From Desulfonema magnum (GTDB lineage Bacteria > Desulfobacterota > Desulfobacteria > Desulfobacterales > 4be13): 64,000 nt of DNA. The notes below the pieces were generated by a model, which ran no database searches, was not told the DNA's origin, and worked only from the letters and a program-made list of their open reading frames with translations. Positions within the stretch are counted from its first letter, which is position 1; each line of letters starts with the position of its first letter. The position numbers and the translations under genes are program-made. The DNA lies in assembly GCF_017377395.1 (NCBI RefSeq), contig NZ_CP061800.1, forward strand, positions 2,294,001 through 2,358,000, read 5' to 3'. Below, in pieces: positions 16,877 to 26,019 of this stretch.

Positions 16877-16930
16877 AGATTTATCTCCTTATAGATAATT
16901 TCAATATTAAAAAAACGGGTAAAGCATATG

Positions 16931-16979
16931 CCCTGACATTAATATCAGGGCTGATAGCAGAAGCCTGCTAAAGCAGGCT
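16931..16979. promoter_or_regulatory. pair of small hairpins between two locus genes
   Basis: CCCTGA/TCAGGG and AGCCTGC/GCAGGCT form two perfect stems in the 149-bp gap between the 512-residue and the 116-residue protein genes. The position inside a probable operon suits mRNA processing or attenuation. No U-run on the minus strand. Confidence 0.4.
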
Positions 16980-17025
16980 GTTTCATATTTTGCTTTCATA
17001 TTCGGAGGAAGATTGATGCCGGGCA

Positions 17026-18564
17026 TCAGTCTTCTTGTATTTTTCCTTCGGTACTCGGGACATCTTTATCTTTTCGGAATGTGCCCACAATGCTGCCCAT
17101 GGTTCCGAAAATAGCATTTTTCACGGCGCTGTTGGTCAGCAGCAGGGTAGCAGCAACGCCGATAGCCGCGCCTTTCCAGAACTGGGTATCACAGGTTTCC
17201 AGAAAATTCATTACCCGATAAATATCAGGTGTTCCGTTGGCAAAATCGTTGACAAGTCCCATCAGCTGGCCATATTGATTCTGGTCATGCTTGAAATGTC
17301 GGGGACCGCCGCCGCAACTTTGAGACGTTTGGCCCGATGCGAAATCATATTGTCCGGGAAAATTCGATCCGCTTCCATTTCCCGGCACAGGGCCTGTATG
17401 AACGCCCGGCATCGGACCGCCATAAGCGGGCTGGGAAGAAGCCGACTGGCTTTCACCGCAACTGCAAGAACCTCCCGAACTCGGTCCCGGTCCCTGGGAC
17501 GGCCCGGGGAAAGCCTGTCCCGGAGGAAAGGCGGGGCCTGTATGAACGCCCGGCATCGGACCCTGCGGACCCGGGGGCATCTGTCCCGGAGGAAAGACGG
17601 GGCCTGTATGAACGCCTGGCATCGGCCCTTGGGGTCCCGGAGGCATCTGTCCCGGAGGATAGACAGTACCTGTATGAACGCCTGGCATCGGCCCTTGGGG
17701 TCCCGGAGGCATCTGTCCCGGAGGATAGACAGTACCTGTATAAACGCCTGGCATCGGTCCTTGGGGTCCCGGAGGCATCTGTCCCGGAGGATAGACAGTA
17801 CCTGTATGAACGCCTGGCATCGGTCCTTGGTGACCCGGAGGCATCTGTCCCGGAGGATAGACAGGGCCTGTATGAACGCCTGGCATCGGTCCTTGGGGCC
17901 CCGGAGGCATCTGTCCCGGATGATAGACAGGGCCTGTATGAACGCCTGGCATCGGTCCTTGGGGGGCCGGAGGCATCTGTCCCGGAGGAACCTGGCTGGT
18001 ATTCGCTCCCGGCATCGGAGCATGGACAGCAGGCTGAGGAGAAACTGGCCGATATCCTTCGGCCGGACCCGAACCAGAAACAATATCAGCATGAGGTCCC
18101 TGGGAAGCGAATGAGGCCCTGCCATTTGAAGGTATCTGAGGATTATCAGTCTCACATCCGTCCGACCCGCAGGAACAACCAGAAACCTCTCCGCCTTCTT
18201 CGCACGGAGAATGGGCAGTTTCACAACCTGTTGTTACTTGTCCGCTAGCTTCGCAGGCACAACCTTGTTCTCCCCCCATGATCTGGAGAAAAGCGGCTGC
18301 TTCCTGGGGTGATATTCCCTGCCCCTCAATATAAGCCATCGCGTCCTGAGGCGATATTCCTTGTGCATGTATAAAGGCCATAAGATCAGGAGGAATCTGC
18401 ATCTCTCCGCCACCATTTCCTTCCTTGCCCGTCTGTTTCTGAGCTTCATATGAAAAAGCCTGTTCGCTCTGAACAGGGCCTTTCTGAGCATTCTCCTGAG
18501 TTTCCGGGCAGTCCCGGGGCCCGGTCAGTGTGTTATCAGTTGCGCTTGCCGCATCTGGTCCCAT
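17026..18564 (-). CDS. Cys-rich, PG-repeat protein with C-terminal membrane helix
   Basis: 512 residues in four parts. (1) A polar leader, then a short helical repeat, FIHAQGISPQDAM and YIEGQGISPQEAA (~63-92). (2) A Cys-rich block, CAC...C...C...CSCGSDGC (~100-140), able to bind metal. (3) Seven near-identical 22-residue repeats of PPGQMPPGPQGPMPGVHTG (~185-345), each with one His, then SCSCGES. (4) An end with DIYRVMNFLETCDTQFWKGA and the helix IGVAATLLLTNSAVKNAIFG, shared with the split gene downstream. The helix would anchor a long disordered, metal-binding front on a membrane. No named family recognised. It follows a FeoA gene by 74 bases and opens the ferrosome-like set. A role as compartment coat or iron scaffold is inference. 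Confidence 0.7.
   Translation of the reverse strand: MGPDAASATDNTLTGPRDCPETQENAQKGPVQSEQAFSYEAQKQTGKEGNGGGEMQIPPDLMAFIHAQGISPQDAMAYIEGQGISPQEAAAFLQIMGGEQGCACEASGQVTTGCETAHSPCEEGGEVSGCSCGSDGCETDNPQIPSNGRASFASQGPHADIVSGSGPAEGYRPVSPQPAVHAPMPGANTSQVPPGQMPPAPQGPMPGVHTGPVYHPGQMPPGPQGPMPGVHTGPVYPPGQMPPGHQGPMPGVHTGTVYPPGQMPPGPQGPMPGVYTGTVYPPGQMPPGPQGPMPGVHTGTVYPPGQMPPGPQGPMPGVHTGPVFPPGQMPPGPQGPMPGVHTGPAFPPGQAFPGPSQGPGPSSGGSCSCGESQSASSQPAYGGPMPGVHTGPVPGNGSGSNFPGQYDFASGQTSQSCGGGPRHFKHDQNQYGQLMGLVNDFANGTPDIYRVMNFLETCDTQFWKGAAIGVAATLLLTNSAVKNAIFGTMGSIVGTFRKDKDVPSTEGKIQED
17530..17990. repeat. 66-bp in-gene tandem repeat (seven copies)
   Basis: The DNA coding for the PG-repeat region is itself a near-perfect 66-bp tandem array, with synonymous and few replacement changes (P to T, H to Y, Y to F). 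This points to recent expansion by unequal recombination, so copy number may vary between strains. Confidence 0.9.
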
Positions 18565-18638
18565 TATTACATTCTCCTTTCTTTACTCTGATGCGAGGAT
18601 TTTTTCAATCCCTACAAAATATCATCTTTTTAAATTTA

Positions 18639-18881
18639 TCAGCGAACATTAATCTTGCAAGCCATCCCCCGACCTAACACCATCCGAACCCCATTCACTA
18701 CGATGATGAGGGGATCACTTTTTATGACCTTCAGTTTTGCACCGGGTATCAGCCCCATTCCCGCAAGGCGGGATCGGAGTTTATGCCCGCCATCTATGGC
18801 AAAAACACGTACCTGTTTTCCAGCACTGACACCTGTTAACGATGTCATGGCTCTCCCTGATCGCCCATGCTGATTACTCAT
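18639..18881 (-). CDS. FeoA-domain protein
   Basis: 80 residues; FeoA-type SH3 fold: [20 protein letters not shown], then [20 protein letters not shown]. FeoA proteins bind FeoB and modulate ferrous iron import. This copy is far from feoB and overlaps the end of the upstream chemoreceptor gene by eight bases, with the ferrosome-like set following. A role as an adaptor to the SC(A)-type ATPase or as an iron-sensitive regulator is possible (inference). Full length for the family. Confidence 0.85.
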   Translation of the reverse strand: MSNQHGRSGRAMTSLTGVSAGKQVRVFAIDGGHKLRSRLAGMGLIPGAKLKVIKSDPLIIVVNGVRMVLGRGMACKINVR

Positions 18882-20712
18882 AACTCAGGTTCCTCAGTCT
18901 GATTCTTTTTCGTCGGTCATCTATATGAAGTTTATACGAAAAATATGGAAAAGCCGTAAGAGCATCTTCGTCATTTCTCGCAAAACCGTTCAGTTTGAAC
19001 ATACTTACCTTTTCTACCAGTTCCTCAGCCATCCGGGCATTGCGATAATTGACCTGTTCTATCTGAGCCATGGCCTGACATATCTGGTCAACCCCGAGGG
19101 CCTGTTCACCGGAAGAATTGGTAATTTCGCACACCAGATGATTGATCTGCTCGCTGCTTTCGGTCATCTGATCCAGTGCTTCGTTCATTTTTTGAACAAG
19201 GCCCGACGCGCTGTTCAGACTTTCCATCATGTTATTCATGAGATACATCGTATTTCTGGAAGCCTTGGCAGAACTTGACGCAAGTTTTCTCACTTCCTCA
19301 GCAACCACGGAAAATCCTGCTCCGCCTTCACCGGCTCTGGCAGCTTCAATGGAAGCATTCAGGGCCAGCAGATTGGTCTGAAATGCAATCTGATCAATGT
19401 TTTTTATGACTTTTTGGATTTCCCGACCGGATATGCTGATGGATTCCATGGAATCTGTCAACTGTGTTACGGGTTTGTCAAAGCAGAGAAATGTCCTCGC
19501 CTCCTCAATAATACGATCAGATGCCTGAATCAGTACGTTGGCCCGGTTTGCGTTTTCCATGTTCTGTTTCATCGTCACATCAATCTGATTCAGGGAAGCC
19601 GAAGTCTCTTCGATGTTTGCTGACTGCTCTGACACCCCGTCAGCTAAGACACGGGAGGTTCTGAGTATCCCTTTGATCATGGAACGCAAATTTGAAATCA
19701 TACGATTCTGAATGGCCGCGAGTTCGCCGATCTCATCTTCCCGGGTCACATTCAGCGTCTGTGTCAGATCGCCGTTTGCAATGCGGTTGGAAAAATCCGA
19801 CAACTGTTTCAGAGAATCAGATATTCTTTTGGAAAAAATCATTGCCGTGACACATGCCAGTATTCCGAAAATACCGCCTAACATAAAGGAAATCGTAACG
19901 ATCTGTCTGTGAAGTTTTTGCACGTCTTTCTTGTCAACAAAACAGAAAAGAAAAAGATTTCGGCGTTCCGTATCTGTTTTGAAAGGTCTCACGGAAAGCA
20001 CCCCGCGCTGATCTCCGATAACATAGTCATCAGAATTGTATTTCAGCTGATCCATCAGAGAAAAATTCAGATTCGTCAGAACGATTTTGTCCTCACAAGA
20101 GGACGCTCTGAGCCTGAAGCTGGTGTCCTTTCTTTCGATAATCGCAATGATCGAATGATAAGCAGCAATATGTTTAAGAAGCCGGGTATCAATATTTTTC
20201 TTTAAAACCAGTGTGCCAATAAATCTGCCGCCTCTCAGAACCTTGCCGTAAAAAACCATTTTCAACGGCTCTGTTTCAGTGCTGATTCGGGTGATGATCT
20301 GTTCTTCAGTTTCCCACGCACCATCAAAAGATAATATTTCCTCGGACGCGTTTTTCTCCGTACTTGCGGTCATGCGATGCTCGGAATTGTAAAAAGCGAT
20401 TCCGTCAGATGCCACAATCTGTTCCTGCAAAACGAGTTTATCCCGGAGCGGAGCCGAATCTTTGGTAAATTTGGCGATTCTGATCAGTTCGGACAAGTTA
20501 GGATCGGAAATGATAAAATGCGTGAATTTCCGATACTGGTCCATGATCTGAGCGATATCCGATTCAATTTTACCAATGTCCCTGGCAATCCTCTCATTCT
20601 TCGTAACGAGCAGAACATCCTCCAGTTTTACATACAGGGCCGTCAGCATGGAAAAAATAATGACGCCGGACAGCAGAAGGATAAAAATAATCAGTTTGGG
20701 TCCTATCTTCAT
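18874..20712 (-). CDS. methyl-accepting chemotaxis protein
   Basis: 612 residues. N-terminal membrane helix ([20 protein letters not shown]), a ~230-residue periplasmic sensor of Cache type ([32 protein letters not shown]), a second helix ([18 protein letters not shown]), HAMP, and a full cytoplasmic signalling hairpin with [20 protein letters not shown] and [12 protein letters not shown]. It binds a ligand outside and controls a CheA kinase, or an alternative cellular function. Its start codon overlaps by one base the stop of the PstS-like gene (TGATG), so the two proteins are coupled, and the binding protein may present the ligand. The final ~45 residues are an unusual basic extension. Confidence 0.9.
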   Translation of the reverse strand: MKIGPKLIIFILLLSGVIIFSMLTALYVKLEDVLLVTKNERIARDIGKIESDIAQIMDQYRKFTHFIISDPNLSELIRIAKFTKDSAPLRDKLVLQEQIVASDGIAFYNSEHRMTASTEKNASEEILSFDGAWETEEQIITRISTETEPLKMVFYGKVLRGGRFIGTLVLKKNIDTRLLKHIAAYHSIIAIIERKDTSFRLRASSCEDKIVLTNLNFSLMDQLKYNSDDYVIGDQRGVLSVRPFKTDTERRNLFLFCFVDKKDVQKLHRQIVTISFMLGGIFGILACVTAMIFSKRISDSLKQLSDFSNRIANGDLTQTLNVTREDEIGELAAIQNRMISNLRSMIKGILRTSRVLADGVSEQSANIEETSASLNQIDVTMKQNMENANRANVLIQASDRIIEEARTFLCFDKPVTQLTDSMESISISGREIQKVIKNIDQIAFQTNLLALNASIEAARAGEGGAGFSVVAEEVRKLASSSAKASRNTMYLMNNMMESLNSASGLVQKMNEALDQMTESSEQINHLVCEITNSSGEQALGVDQICQAMAQIEQVNYRNARMAEELVEKVSMFKLNGFARNDEDALTAFPYFSYKLHIDDRRKRIRLRNLSYE

Positions 20713-21605
20713 CAGAATCCGTGCCTCAGCCAGTCCATATTTAATCCGTTTTCAATCAGTTTTCTGCCCCGAGGGCCGCTCATAAACGAAAGATACGTCT
20801 GAACCGCCCGGGATGCATCTCTCCGGCTGACTAGGGAGATGCGGGCAAGAAAAGGATACTCGCCATTTTTTTCCGAATTTCTTGTGGGAAGCAGACCGTT
20901 AATCCTTAGCGGCTTGCAGTTGACATCGAAAAAGAAGCGGGGTGCCATGGTGATGGCCATGTCCAGCGCCGCGATCTTTTCAAACTGATTGTCCGTGATT
21001 TCAACATCCATCACTGCTTTTTTCAGGCGGGCATGATTTTTCTCAATCCCTGCGGCCGCGATGGTCTGATCAATGAGATAATCGTAATTCGCGCCGCATT
21101 TCTGCCTGTAAATGAGAATATCTTTGTCCTCACCGCCCACTGCTTTCCAGTTCTGAATCTGTCCAGCGAATATCTCCGCCACCTGCCTTGTGGTGAGGTC
21201 GTTCACCGGATTTTTCCGATGAACTGTCACAGCATATGCGAGGTTGTCCAGCTTGGTTTCCACAAGCCCTGCGGCTTTTTCCCCATGGGTGAGGGGTCTG
21301 TAAAGCGTTCCGATGTCCGCCGCACCCGAAAGAACCGACTCAGCGCCCTGATTCACGCCGGAGCAGTCGTCATTCATAACAAAAGCGTAATTTATCTCTT
21401 CACGGTAAGGATTGGGAAGATTTTTCTGATTCTCGGCTGTGGCGACCACACCGGCAAAGAGACACCGGGCAGTGACATTCAGTTTCAAGACCGGCGGATT
21501 GTCAGCAAAAATCACAGGAATATTTCCTGTCTGAAAAAGTCCCATCGCGCCAGCTGCTGCTGTTAATTTCAAAAATTGTCGTCTGGTACAGAATTGGCAA
21601 TTCAT
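20712..21605 (-). CDS. Tat-exported PstS-like substrate-binding protein
   Basis: 297 residues with a twin-arginine signal ([19 protein letters not shown]). The mature part has the pattern of PBP-like/PstS-like binding proteins: [55 protein letters not shown]. No PstC/A/B transporter genes follow, so it is unlikely to serve uptake; coupling to the chemoreceptor gene suggests a sensing role for phosphate or another oxyanion. Tat export means it folds, perhaps with a cofactor, before leaving the cytoplasm. Cys-x-x-Cys at the very start (NCQFC) is before the signal core. Confidence 0.75.
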   Translation of the reverse strand: MNCQFCTRRQFLKLTAAAGAMGLFQTGNIPVIFADNPPVLKLNVTARCLFAGVVATAENQKNLPNPYREEINYAFVMNDDCSGVNQGAESVLSGAADIGTLYRPLTHGEKAAGLVETKLDNLAYAVTVHRKNPVNDLTTRQVAEIFAGQIQNWKAVGGEDKDILIYRQKCGANYDYLIDQTIAAAGIEKNHARLKKAVMDVEITDNQFEKIAALDMAITMAPRFFFDVNCKPLRINGLLPTRNSEKNGEYPFLARISLVSRRDASRAVQTYLSFMSGPRGRKLIENGLNMDWLRHGF

Positions 21606-21623
21606 CTTTTTCCTCTCAATGGC

Positions 21624-23867
21624 CTATGCAATTTTTTTCAGGGGAGTTAAATCAATAACCTCTGTATCTGCTGATTGTTTCTGAACAGGACAGGTCTCAT
21701 CATTTGTCAGAAGCTGAGGTTCATAAAACAGCAACCGGCTTGAATTGGCGAGAATTCCCACGGTGTGGGTGATATGAATCAGCCCGGCCATTACCGGAGA
21801 CAGGATACCCAGCGCGCCTAGAACCACGCCCACGATATTTGATCCGGTGGCGATCCAGAAATTCTGATGGACAACTTTCATGGTGGTGTGGCTTAACACC
21901 CGGACATAAATGATTCCTTTAAGATCGTCTTTTACCAGTGCGATATCCGCGGCTTCGATAGCGACCTCGGATCCGCCCGCGCCCATGGCCACGCCAATAT
22001 CAGCCTCGGCCAGTGCCAGAGCATCGTTAATTCCGTCACCGACCATAAGGACTTTGTTTTTGTTTCCTTGGAGTTCGTTCACGATATCCGATTTATCTTC
22101 GGGCATCACCGAGTAATAACATTCGGCCATGTCCAGCTGGCGGGTCAGATCAAGGGCACTGCATCTCTCATCCCCTGTAATCATAACGACTTTTTCAATT
22201 CCGTCATCTCGGAGATGTTTCACCACCTTTTGAATATCGGGCCGGTTCTGGTTGGCAAATCCCATGACTCCCATAAGCGTTCTGTTTCTGCCTATAAATA
22301 TGGTGGTGAGTCCCTGCATATTGAATTTCCGAAGGACCCGCGCGGCCGCGTCCGTATTCACGGAACTGTCGCTCATGAGTTTGCTGCTTCCGATCAATAT
22401 CTCATCTCCCCATATTTCGGCCCGGACACCTTTGCCAAGTGTATAATCGCACACATCGTGGGGGATAGCCTTTATGCCTCGCTTCTCCGCTTCAATCTTG
22501 ATGGCCAGCGCGACCGGATGGGAATTGTGCTTTTCCGCGGAATACGCCATCTGCAACAGCGCGTTATCTTCCATGTCTGAAAAATTCGCCAGTTTCACAA
22601 GTTCGGGTTCGTTGGTGGTCAGGGTTCCGGTTTTGTCAAAACAGACAATGTCCGCCCTGCCGGCCTCTTCGAGATAGCGACCGCCTTTGATCAGAATATG
22701 CCGTTTGGCCGCAGCGCTCAGGGCCGCGCTCACGGCTGTGGACGCGGACAGGATCGTGGCGCAGGGACAGGCCATTACCAGCATGACGGTAAATGCCCGC
22801 CACAAGCTCTGGGTGATCACCAGGGTCGTGAAGGTCGCGACAAAACCGACTTTGATCAGTTTTGCTGCCAACTCCTCGGCAACGCCTTCGATGGGGGCCT
22901 TGTTCTCCAGAGAATCCTCGACCATTTGTAAAATACGGGACAGATAGGTTTTGTCTCCGACTTTCCGGGCATGAACGTAAATCACCCCCTGGCGGACAAA
23001 TGTACCGGCAAAGACGTCGTCTCCGCTTTTGCGGAGAATAAATTCCGAGCGACCATTAATGGGAGATTCATCTAATAATGCTTCTCCGTCAGTGACGATG
23101 CCGTCCACGGATATTTTTTCCCCGGTATGGACCACCACAATGTCCCCCGGTCTGACCTCATCCGCGGGAATCTCGACTTCGACGCCTTTCACGAGAATAT
23201 AGGTGCTTTTCTCTGTAATCTGAAGAATATCCCGGATGGCCCGCCGGGAACGCTCGGTAATCCAGGCTTGGAGAAGTTCCGCGCCGCTGGTGATCCACAG
23301 GATTTCCAAAGCAGCGGTTGCCTCTCCCACAGCCACGGCCGCCACGATGCTTCCCCCGAGAAAACTTTCCAGGGTGAAACGTCTTTCTCTGAGGCTCTCA
23401 AGACCTTTCCGCATAAGCGGCAAAGCGGCAATGGTCGTAATGATTCCTAAGGGGCTGAATAAACTCTGGGCAAGCGGACGTTTCAGAATCACCTCTCTCA
23501 CAAATACGACGCCTGTTAACACAGTCATGCCCACGAAACGCAGGAGTGCGGATTTCACAGATACTCCGCTGGTTTCAACCGGTCCGTCGGTGTTTTTTCG
23601 CGGGGCAATGCGATTTCCCCTTTGGTCCAAAGCTGTTCTGACTGTCTCCGTGATCACAGCCTTTGTAATCACATCGTGATGATAACGGATGATGAGGCTC
23701 GAAGCTGCGGGATTGCTTCTCACCCATGAAATCCCTTTCGTTTCTCTCAGACGCTCGGATAATTGTCTGACTGCGGTTTTTCTAAAGCAAACTGGACGGA
23801 GTTTGAAGCGTATCCGCCCCGGAATGGAATGTCTGATTTCAACGGCCTCTTGTTTTTTTATGATCAT
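21624..23867 (-). CDS. P1B-type metal ATPase, CPC type, altered TGE loop
   Basis: 747 residues. An N-terminal HMA-like domain with IRHSIPGRIRFKL, without the metal Cys pair, precedes the pump core. The transmembrane metal site is MACPCATILS (~364), the phosphorylation site VCFDKTGTLT (~410), then SHPVALAIK and GDGINDALAL (~605). In the actuator domain the expected TGE(S) reads NGRSE (DESPINGRSEF, ~264-274), so the Glu needed for dephosphorylation is replaced by Arg with a Glu two places later. Either this subfamily uses a shifted loop or turnover is impaired. Metal (Zn, Mn, Cu(I) or Fe) cannot be told. It heads the PstS-like/chemoreceptor/FeoA run. Confidence 0.85.
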   Translation of the reverse strand: MIIKKQEAVEIRHSIPGRIRFKLRPVCFRKTAVRQLSERLRETKGISWVRSNPAASSLIIRYHHDVITKAVITETVRTALDQRGNRIAPRKNTDGPVETSGVSVKSALLRFVGMTVLTGVVFVREVILKRPLAQSLFSPLGIITTIAALPLMRKGLESLRERRFTLESFLGGSIVAAVAVGEATAALEILWITSGAELLQAWITERSRRAIRDILQITEKSTYILVKGVEVEIPADEVRPGDIVVVHTGEKISVDGIVTDGEALLDESPINGRSEFILRKSGDDVFAGTFVRQGVIYVHARKVGDKTYLSRILQMVEDSLENKAPIEGVAEELAAKLIKVGFVATFTTLVITQSLWRAFTVMLVMACPCATILSASTAVSAALSAAAKRHILIKGGRYLEEAGRADIVCFDKTGTLTTNEPELVKLANFSDMEDNALLQMAYSAEKHNSHPVALAIKIEAEKRGIKAIPHDVCDYTLGKGVRAEIWGDEILIGSSKLMSDSSVNTDAAARVLRKFNMQGLTTIFIGRNRTLMGVMGFANQNRPDIQKVVKHLRDDGIEKVVMITGDERCSALDLTRQLDMAECYYSVMPEDKSDIVNELQGNKNKVLMVGDGINDALALAEADIGVAMGAGGSEVAIEAADIALVKDDLKGIIYVRVLSHTTMKVVHQNFWIATGSNIVGVVLGALGILSPVMAGLIHITHTVGILANSSRLLFYEPQLLTNDETCPVQKQSADTEVIDLTPLKKIA

Positions 23868-23883
23868 TTTCTTTGTCCAAGTT

Positions 23884-23911
23884 TTAAGTGTTAGGTGTTA
23901 GGTGTTAGGTG
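23884..23911. repeat. 7-bp tandem repeat (TTAGGTG)4
   Basis: Four units (one TTAAGTG) directly upstream of the minus-strand CPC ATPase gene, about 17 bases from its start codon. Length changes here could affect the leader. Confidence 0.85.
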
Positions 23912-24034
23912 TTAAAAAAAACGACCTGTTATTTTTCCTTTTTCCTCATACCCGACCGCATTGATTATGACGGGTCGGACTGCCTAAAACTTCGGAGGTC
24001 TGTCACCCGTCAGATTTATTGTGATCATGTACTA

Positions 24035-24075
24035 TAGGGATTTTGTATAAGAAGAGGACTAAATCCTCTTCTTCT
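24035..24075. repeat. TAGGGATTTTGTATAAGAAG dispersed repeat (copy H1)
   Basis: Followed by a small palindrome AGAAGAGGAC..ATCCTCTTCT. The same sequence occurs at 53481-53516, inverted at 53591-53616 and inverted at 57237-57279. The 240-bp gap it lies in has no gene. Confidence 0.7.
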
Positions 24076-24108
24076 ATGAAATTCTTGTAGCGAAGAGCAG
24101 ATATTTTT

Positions 24109-24726
24109 TTATAGTCCGGCCATGTAATCCCACCAGAAGGGACCTTTGGAATATTCTCCGCTTCTGATCTCGGACTTGCCGACGACCGTCATGGCTTCTT
24201 CCAATGTGAAGGCTGTCTTCAGCTTTCTGACAAAAAGCCCCAGCCAGATTCGTCTCAGATCAGTAATCATAATTTTCCCCCCGGGGGTTGCCAGTCGCTC
24301 GATCTCATTGAACATTGCCACGGGGTCATCAACAATATGCGCCATAAAGGTATTGACCACCACGTCAAAGGCATCTGTCTCAAAATCAAGCTCTTTCACA
24401 TCACCTTTCACCAGAGTGATCTGATCCGCACAACCCGCCTGCTCAGTGAGCGACTGAGCCAGGTTCAGGAGCGGCTCTCCGAGGTCGGTTCCGATGATTT
24501 CCGCATCCGGAAATGTCTTTGCAAGCTGGATCGCCACTGCACCGAAACCGCATCCGGCATCCAGTATTTTGCCGCTTTTGAATCCTGAATCTTTCAGAAT
24601 TCGGGCAAACCGCTTTCCAACTCGCTCAATATTCTTTGCATTACGTTTATAATAACTTTCTGCCCACTCCTGATCACTGAAGACCCGCGGGTGAAACAAA
24701 TCCGCTTGTTCCATCTTTTCCTCCAT
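24109..24726 (-). CDS. class I SAM-dependent methyltransferase
   Basis: 205 residues. Motif I is GKILDAGCGFGAVAIQLA, with the acidic ribose ligand in IIGTDLGEPLL, then VKGDVKELDFETDAFDVVVN and PGGKIMITDL. This is the methyltransferase_11/25 type of small-molecule methylase. The C-terminus (EYSKGPFWWDYMAGL) is short. The substrate is unknown. Its neighbour upstream is a second methyltransferase with a dimerisation domain, an arrangement that often means tailoring of a small molecule or metal(loid) product. Confidence 0.8.
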   Translation of the reverse strand: MEEKMEQADLFHPRVFSDQEWAESYYKRNAKNIERVGKRFARILKDSGFKSGKILDAGCGFGAVAIQLAKTFPDAEIIGTDLGEPLLNLAQSLTEQAGCADQITLVKGDVKELDFETDAFDVVVNTFMAHIVDDPVAMFNEIERLATPGGKIMITDLRRIWLGLFVRKLKTAFTLEEAMTVVGKSEIRSGEYSKGPFWWDYMAGL

Positions 24727-24897
24727 ACCCTAATGCAGTGATTTGCTAAAGATACTTTTATGTCCGCCATCATCGGCCAATCTCGGGCCATGGCGGAATA
24801 TCAGTCTGACCTGATACAATATGGAGGACATATAAAAGAAGGTCAACAAAAAATGTATGGAAATAAGCTGAAAATACGATTTCGGATCAGCTTTTTG

Positions 24898-25923
24898 TCA
24901 CCCTTTCCGGGCGATATCCATATCCATATCCCCCACAGGCGTTTTCAGCGTGCGGGAACGGACAGACCTGAACCCTGCGCGAATCATGGCATCTGCGATC
25001 TCGCCCTGCTCAAAACCGAAGTCCGTTCCGGTTTTCATTCCCGATCCGATATGACCCAGCATTGTATCGGGTCTGGTTCGCTCATGCGTCATGCCATCGG
25101 CAAAACTGATGAAAACACCGCCCGGGCGGATCGCGTCGTAAATTTTTTTGATCATCGCATCAATGTCATGTCTGACAAAATTAAGTGTCGCGCTTGCCCA
25201 GATCAGGTCATAATTCTGTCCGATGGAATCTTTCATGTAATCCCCGGCCATGGTCTCCATCCGATCTTCCAGCTCGTATTCTCTGATATATTTCTCAGCA
25301 ACTTTGACCACCGCGGGCTGATCAAAAATAATGCCTTTCATCGAGGGATGCTCGCTTACAATAGCGATCCCGAAAATACCGGGACCGCCTCCCAAATCCA
25401 GCATTTTTTTGAAGGAAGGAAACTCCGGGAGCTGCCTGATGATTTTTGTTATGATCTGGCTTACGCCGCCCACAGCCCATCCCACGCCTGCCTCGGCCGC
25501 GACTGCCCAGAAGGATTCATCTGCCATATCTGCTGCTTCGGGAGAAATCGGAGACGGTCCCTGCCGGATCAGATCGTTAAGATTATCAAGAAAATCAATA
25601 CTGCCTCGCTGGGTTGCTAAAAACAGAGGCTCCAGATATGCCAGCGCACATTCTCTCAAAAAAATCTGCGTCGCGGGGAGATTTCGGTAAAGACCGTTTT
25701 TTTTCTCCACCAAGTCAATCATCGCCAGGCTGTCCAGAAAACGCCTGGTGTTCTCCGCATGGGATCCGATTGCCTGAGCCACCCTGTCAGCAGATATGAA
25801 TTCAGATAATTCATTAAAAATTTTCAGCTCAAGACCGGTCATCATCAGCTTGGTGCGAATTGGTGCGAGAAGTATCTGATAGAGCTTGCTAAAATCTTCA
25901 TTTACTTCCGGTAGTCGCTTCAT
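24898..25923 (-). CDS. O-methyltransferase family protein (acetylserotonin/CrtF type)
   Basis: 341 residues in two parts: an N-terminal winged-helix dimerisation domain (IRTKLMMTGLELKIFNELSE, FLDSLAMIDLVEKKNGLY) and a C-terminal Rossmann methyltransferase (MLDLGGGPGIFGIAIV, MAGDYMKDSIGQNYDLIWAS, GGVFISFADGMT). Family members methylate O, N or S atoms of small molecules; several anaerobe members act in tetrapyrrole or quinone pathways. The general-base His of plant enzymes is not obvious. It follows the CbiX-type lipoprotein gene by 96 bases, which hints at a tetrapyrrole/metal setting (inference). Confidence 0.75.
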   Translation of the reverse strand: MKRLPEVNEDFSKLYQILLAPIRTKLMMTGLELKIFNELSEFISADRVAQAIGSHAENTRRFLDSLAMIDLVEKKNGLYRNLPATQIFLRECALAYLEPLFLATQRGSIDFLDNLNDLIRQGPSPISPEAADMADESFWAVAAEAGVGWAVGGVSQIITKIIRQLPEFPSFKKMLDLGGGPGIFGIAIVSEHPSMKGIIFDQPAVVKVAEKYIREYELEDRMETMAGDYMKDSIGQNYDLIWASATLNFVRHDIDAMIKKIYDAIRPGGVFISFADGMTHERTRPDTMLGHIGSGMKTGTDFGFEQGEIADAMIRAGFRSVRSRTLKTPVGDMDMDIARKG

Positions 25924-26019
25924 TTTTTATTTTCCTTATGTGAACGCATTTTTCTATTTTGCCGCGGGTAAAATTTTCTTTTGCCGGGCAGGCTTGCAAA
26001 TCCCGTCCGGCAAATTTTG

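Noticed and set aside
17035..18248. Long open frames antisense to the PG-repeat gene
   Set aside because: They arise because the 66-bp repeat is open in several frames; codon pattern, ribosome site and helix homology support only the minus-strand frame.
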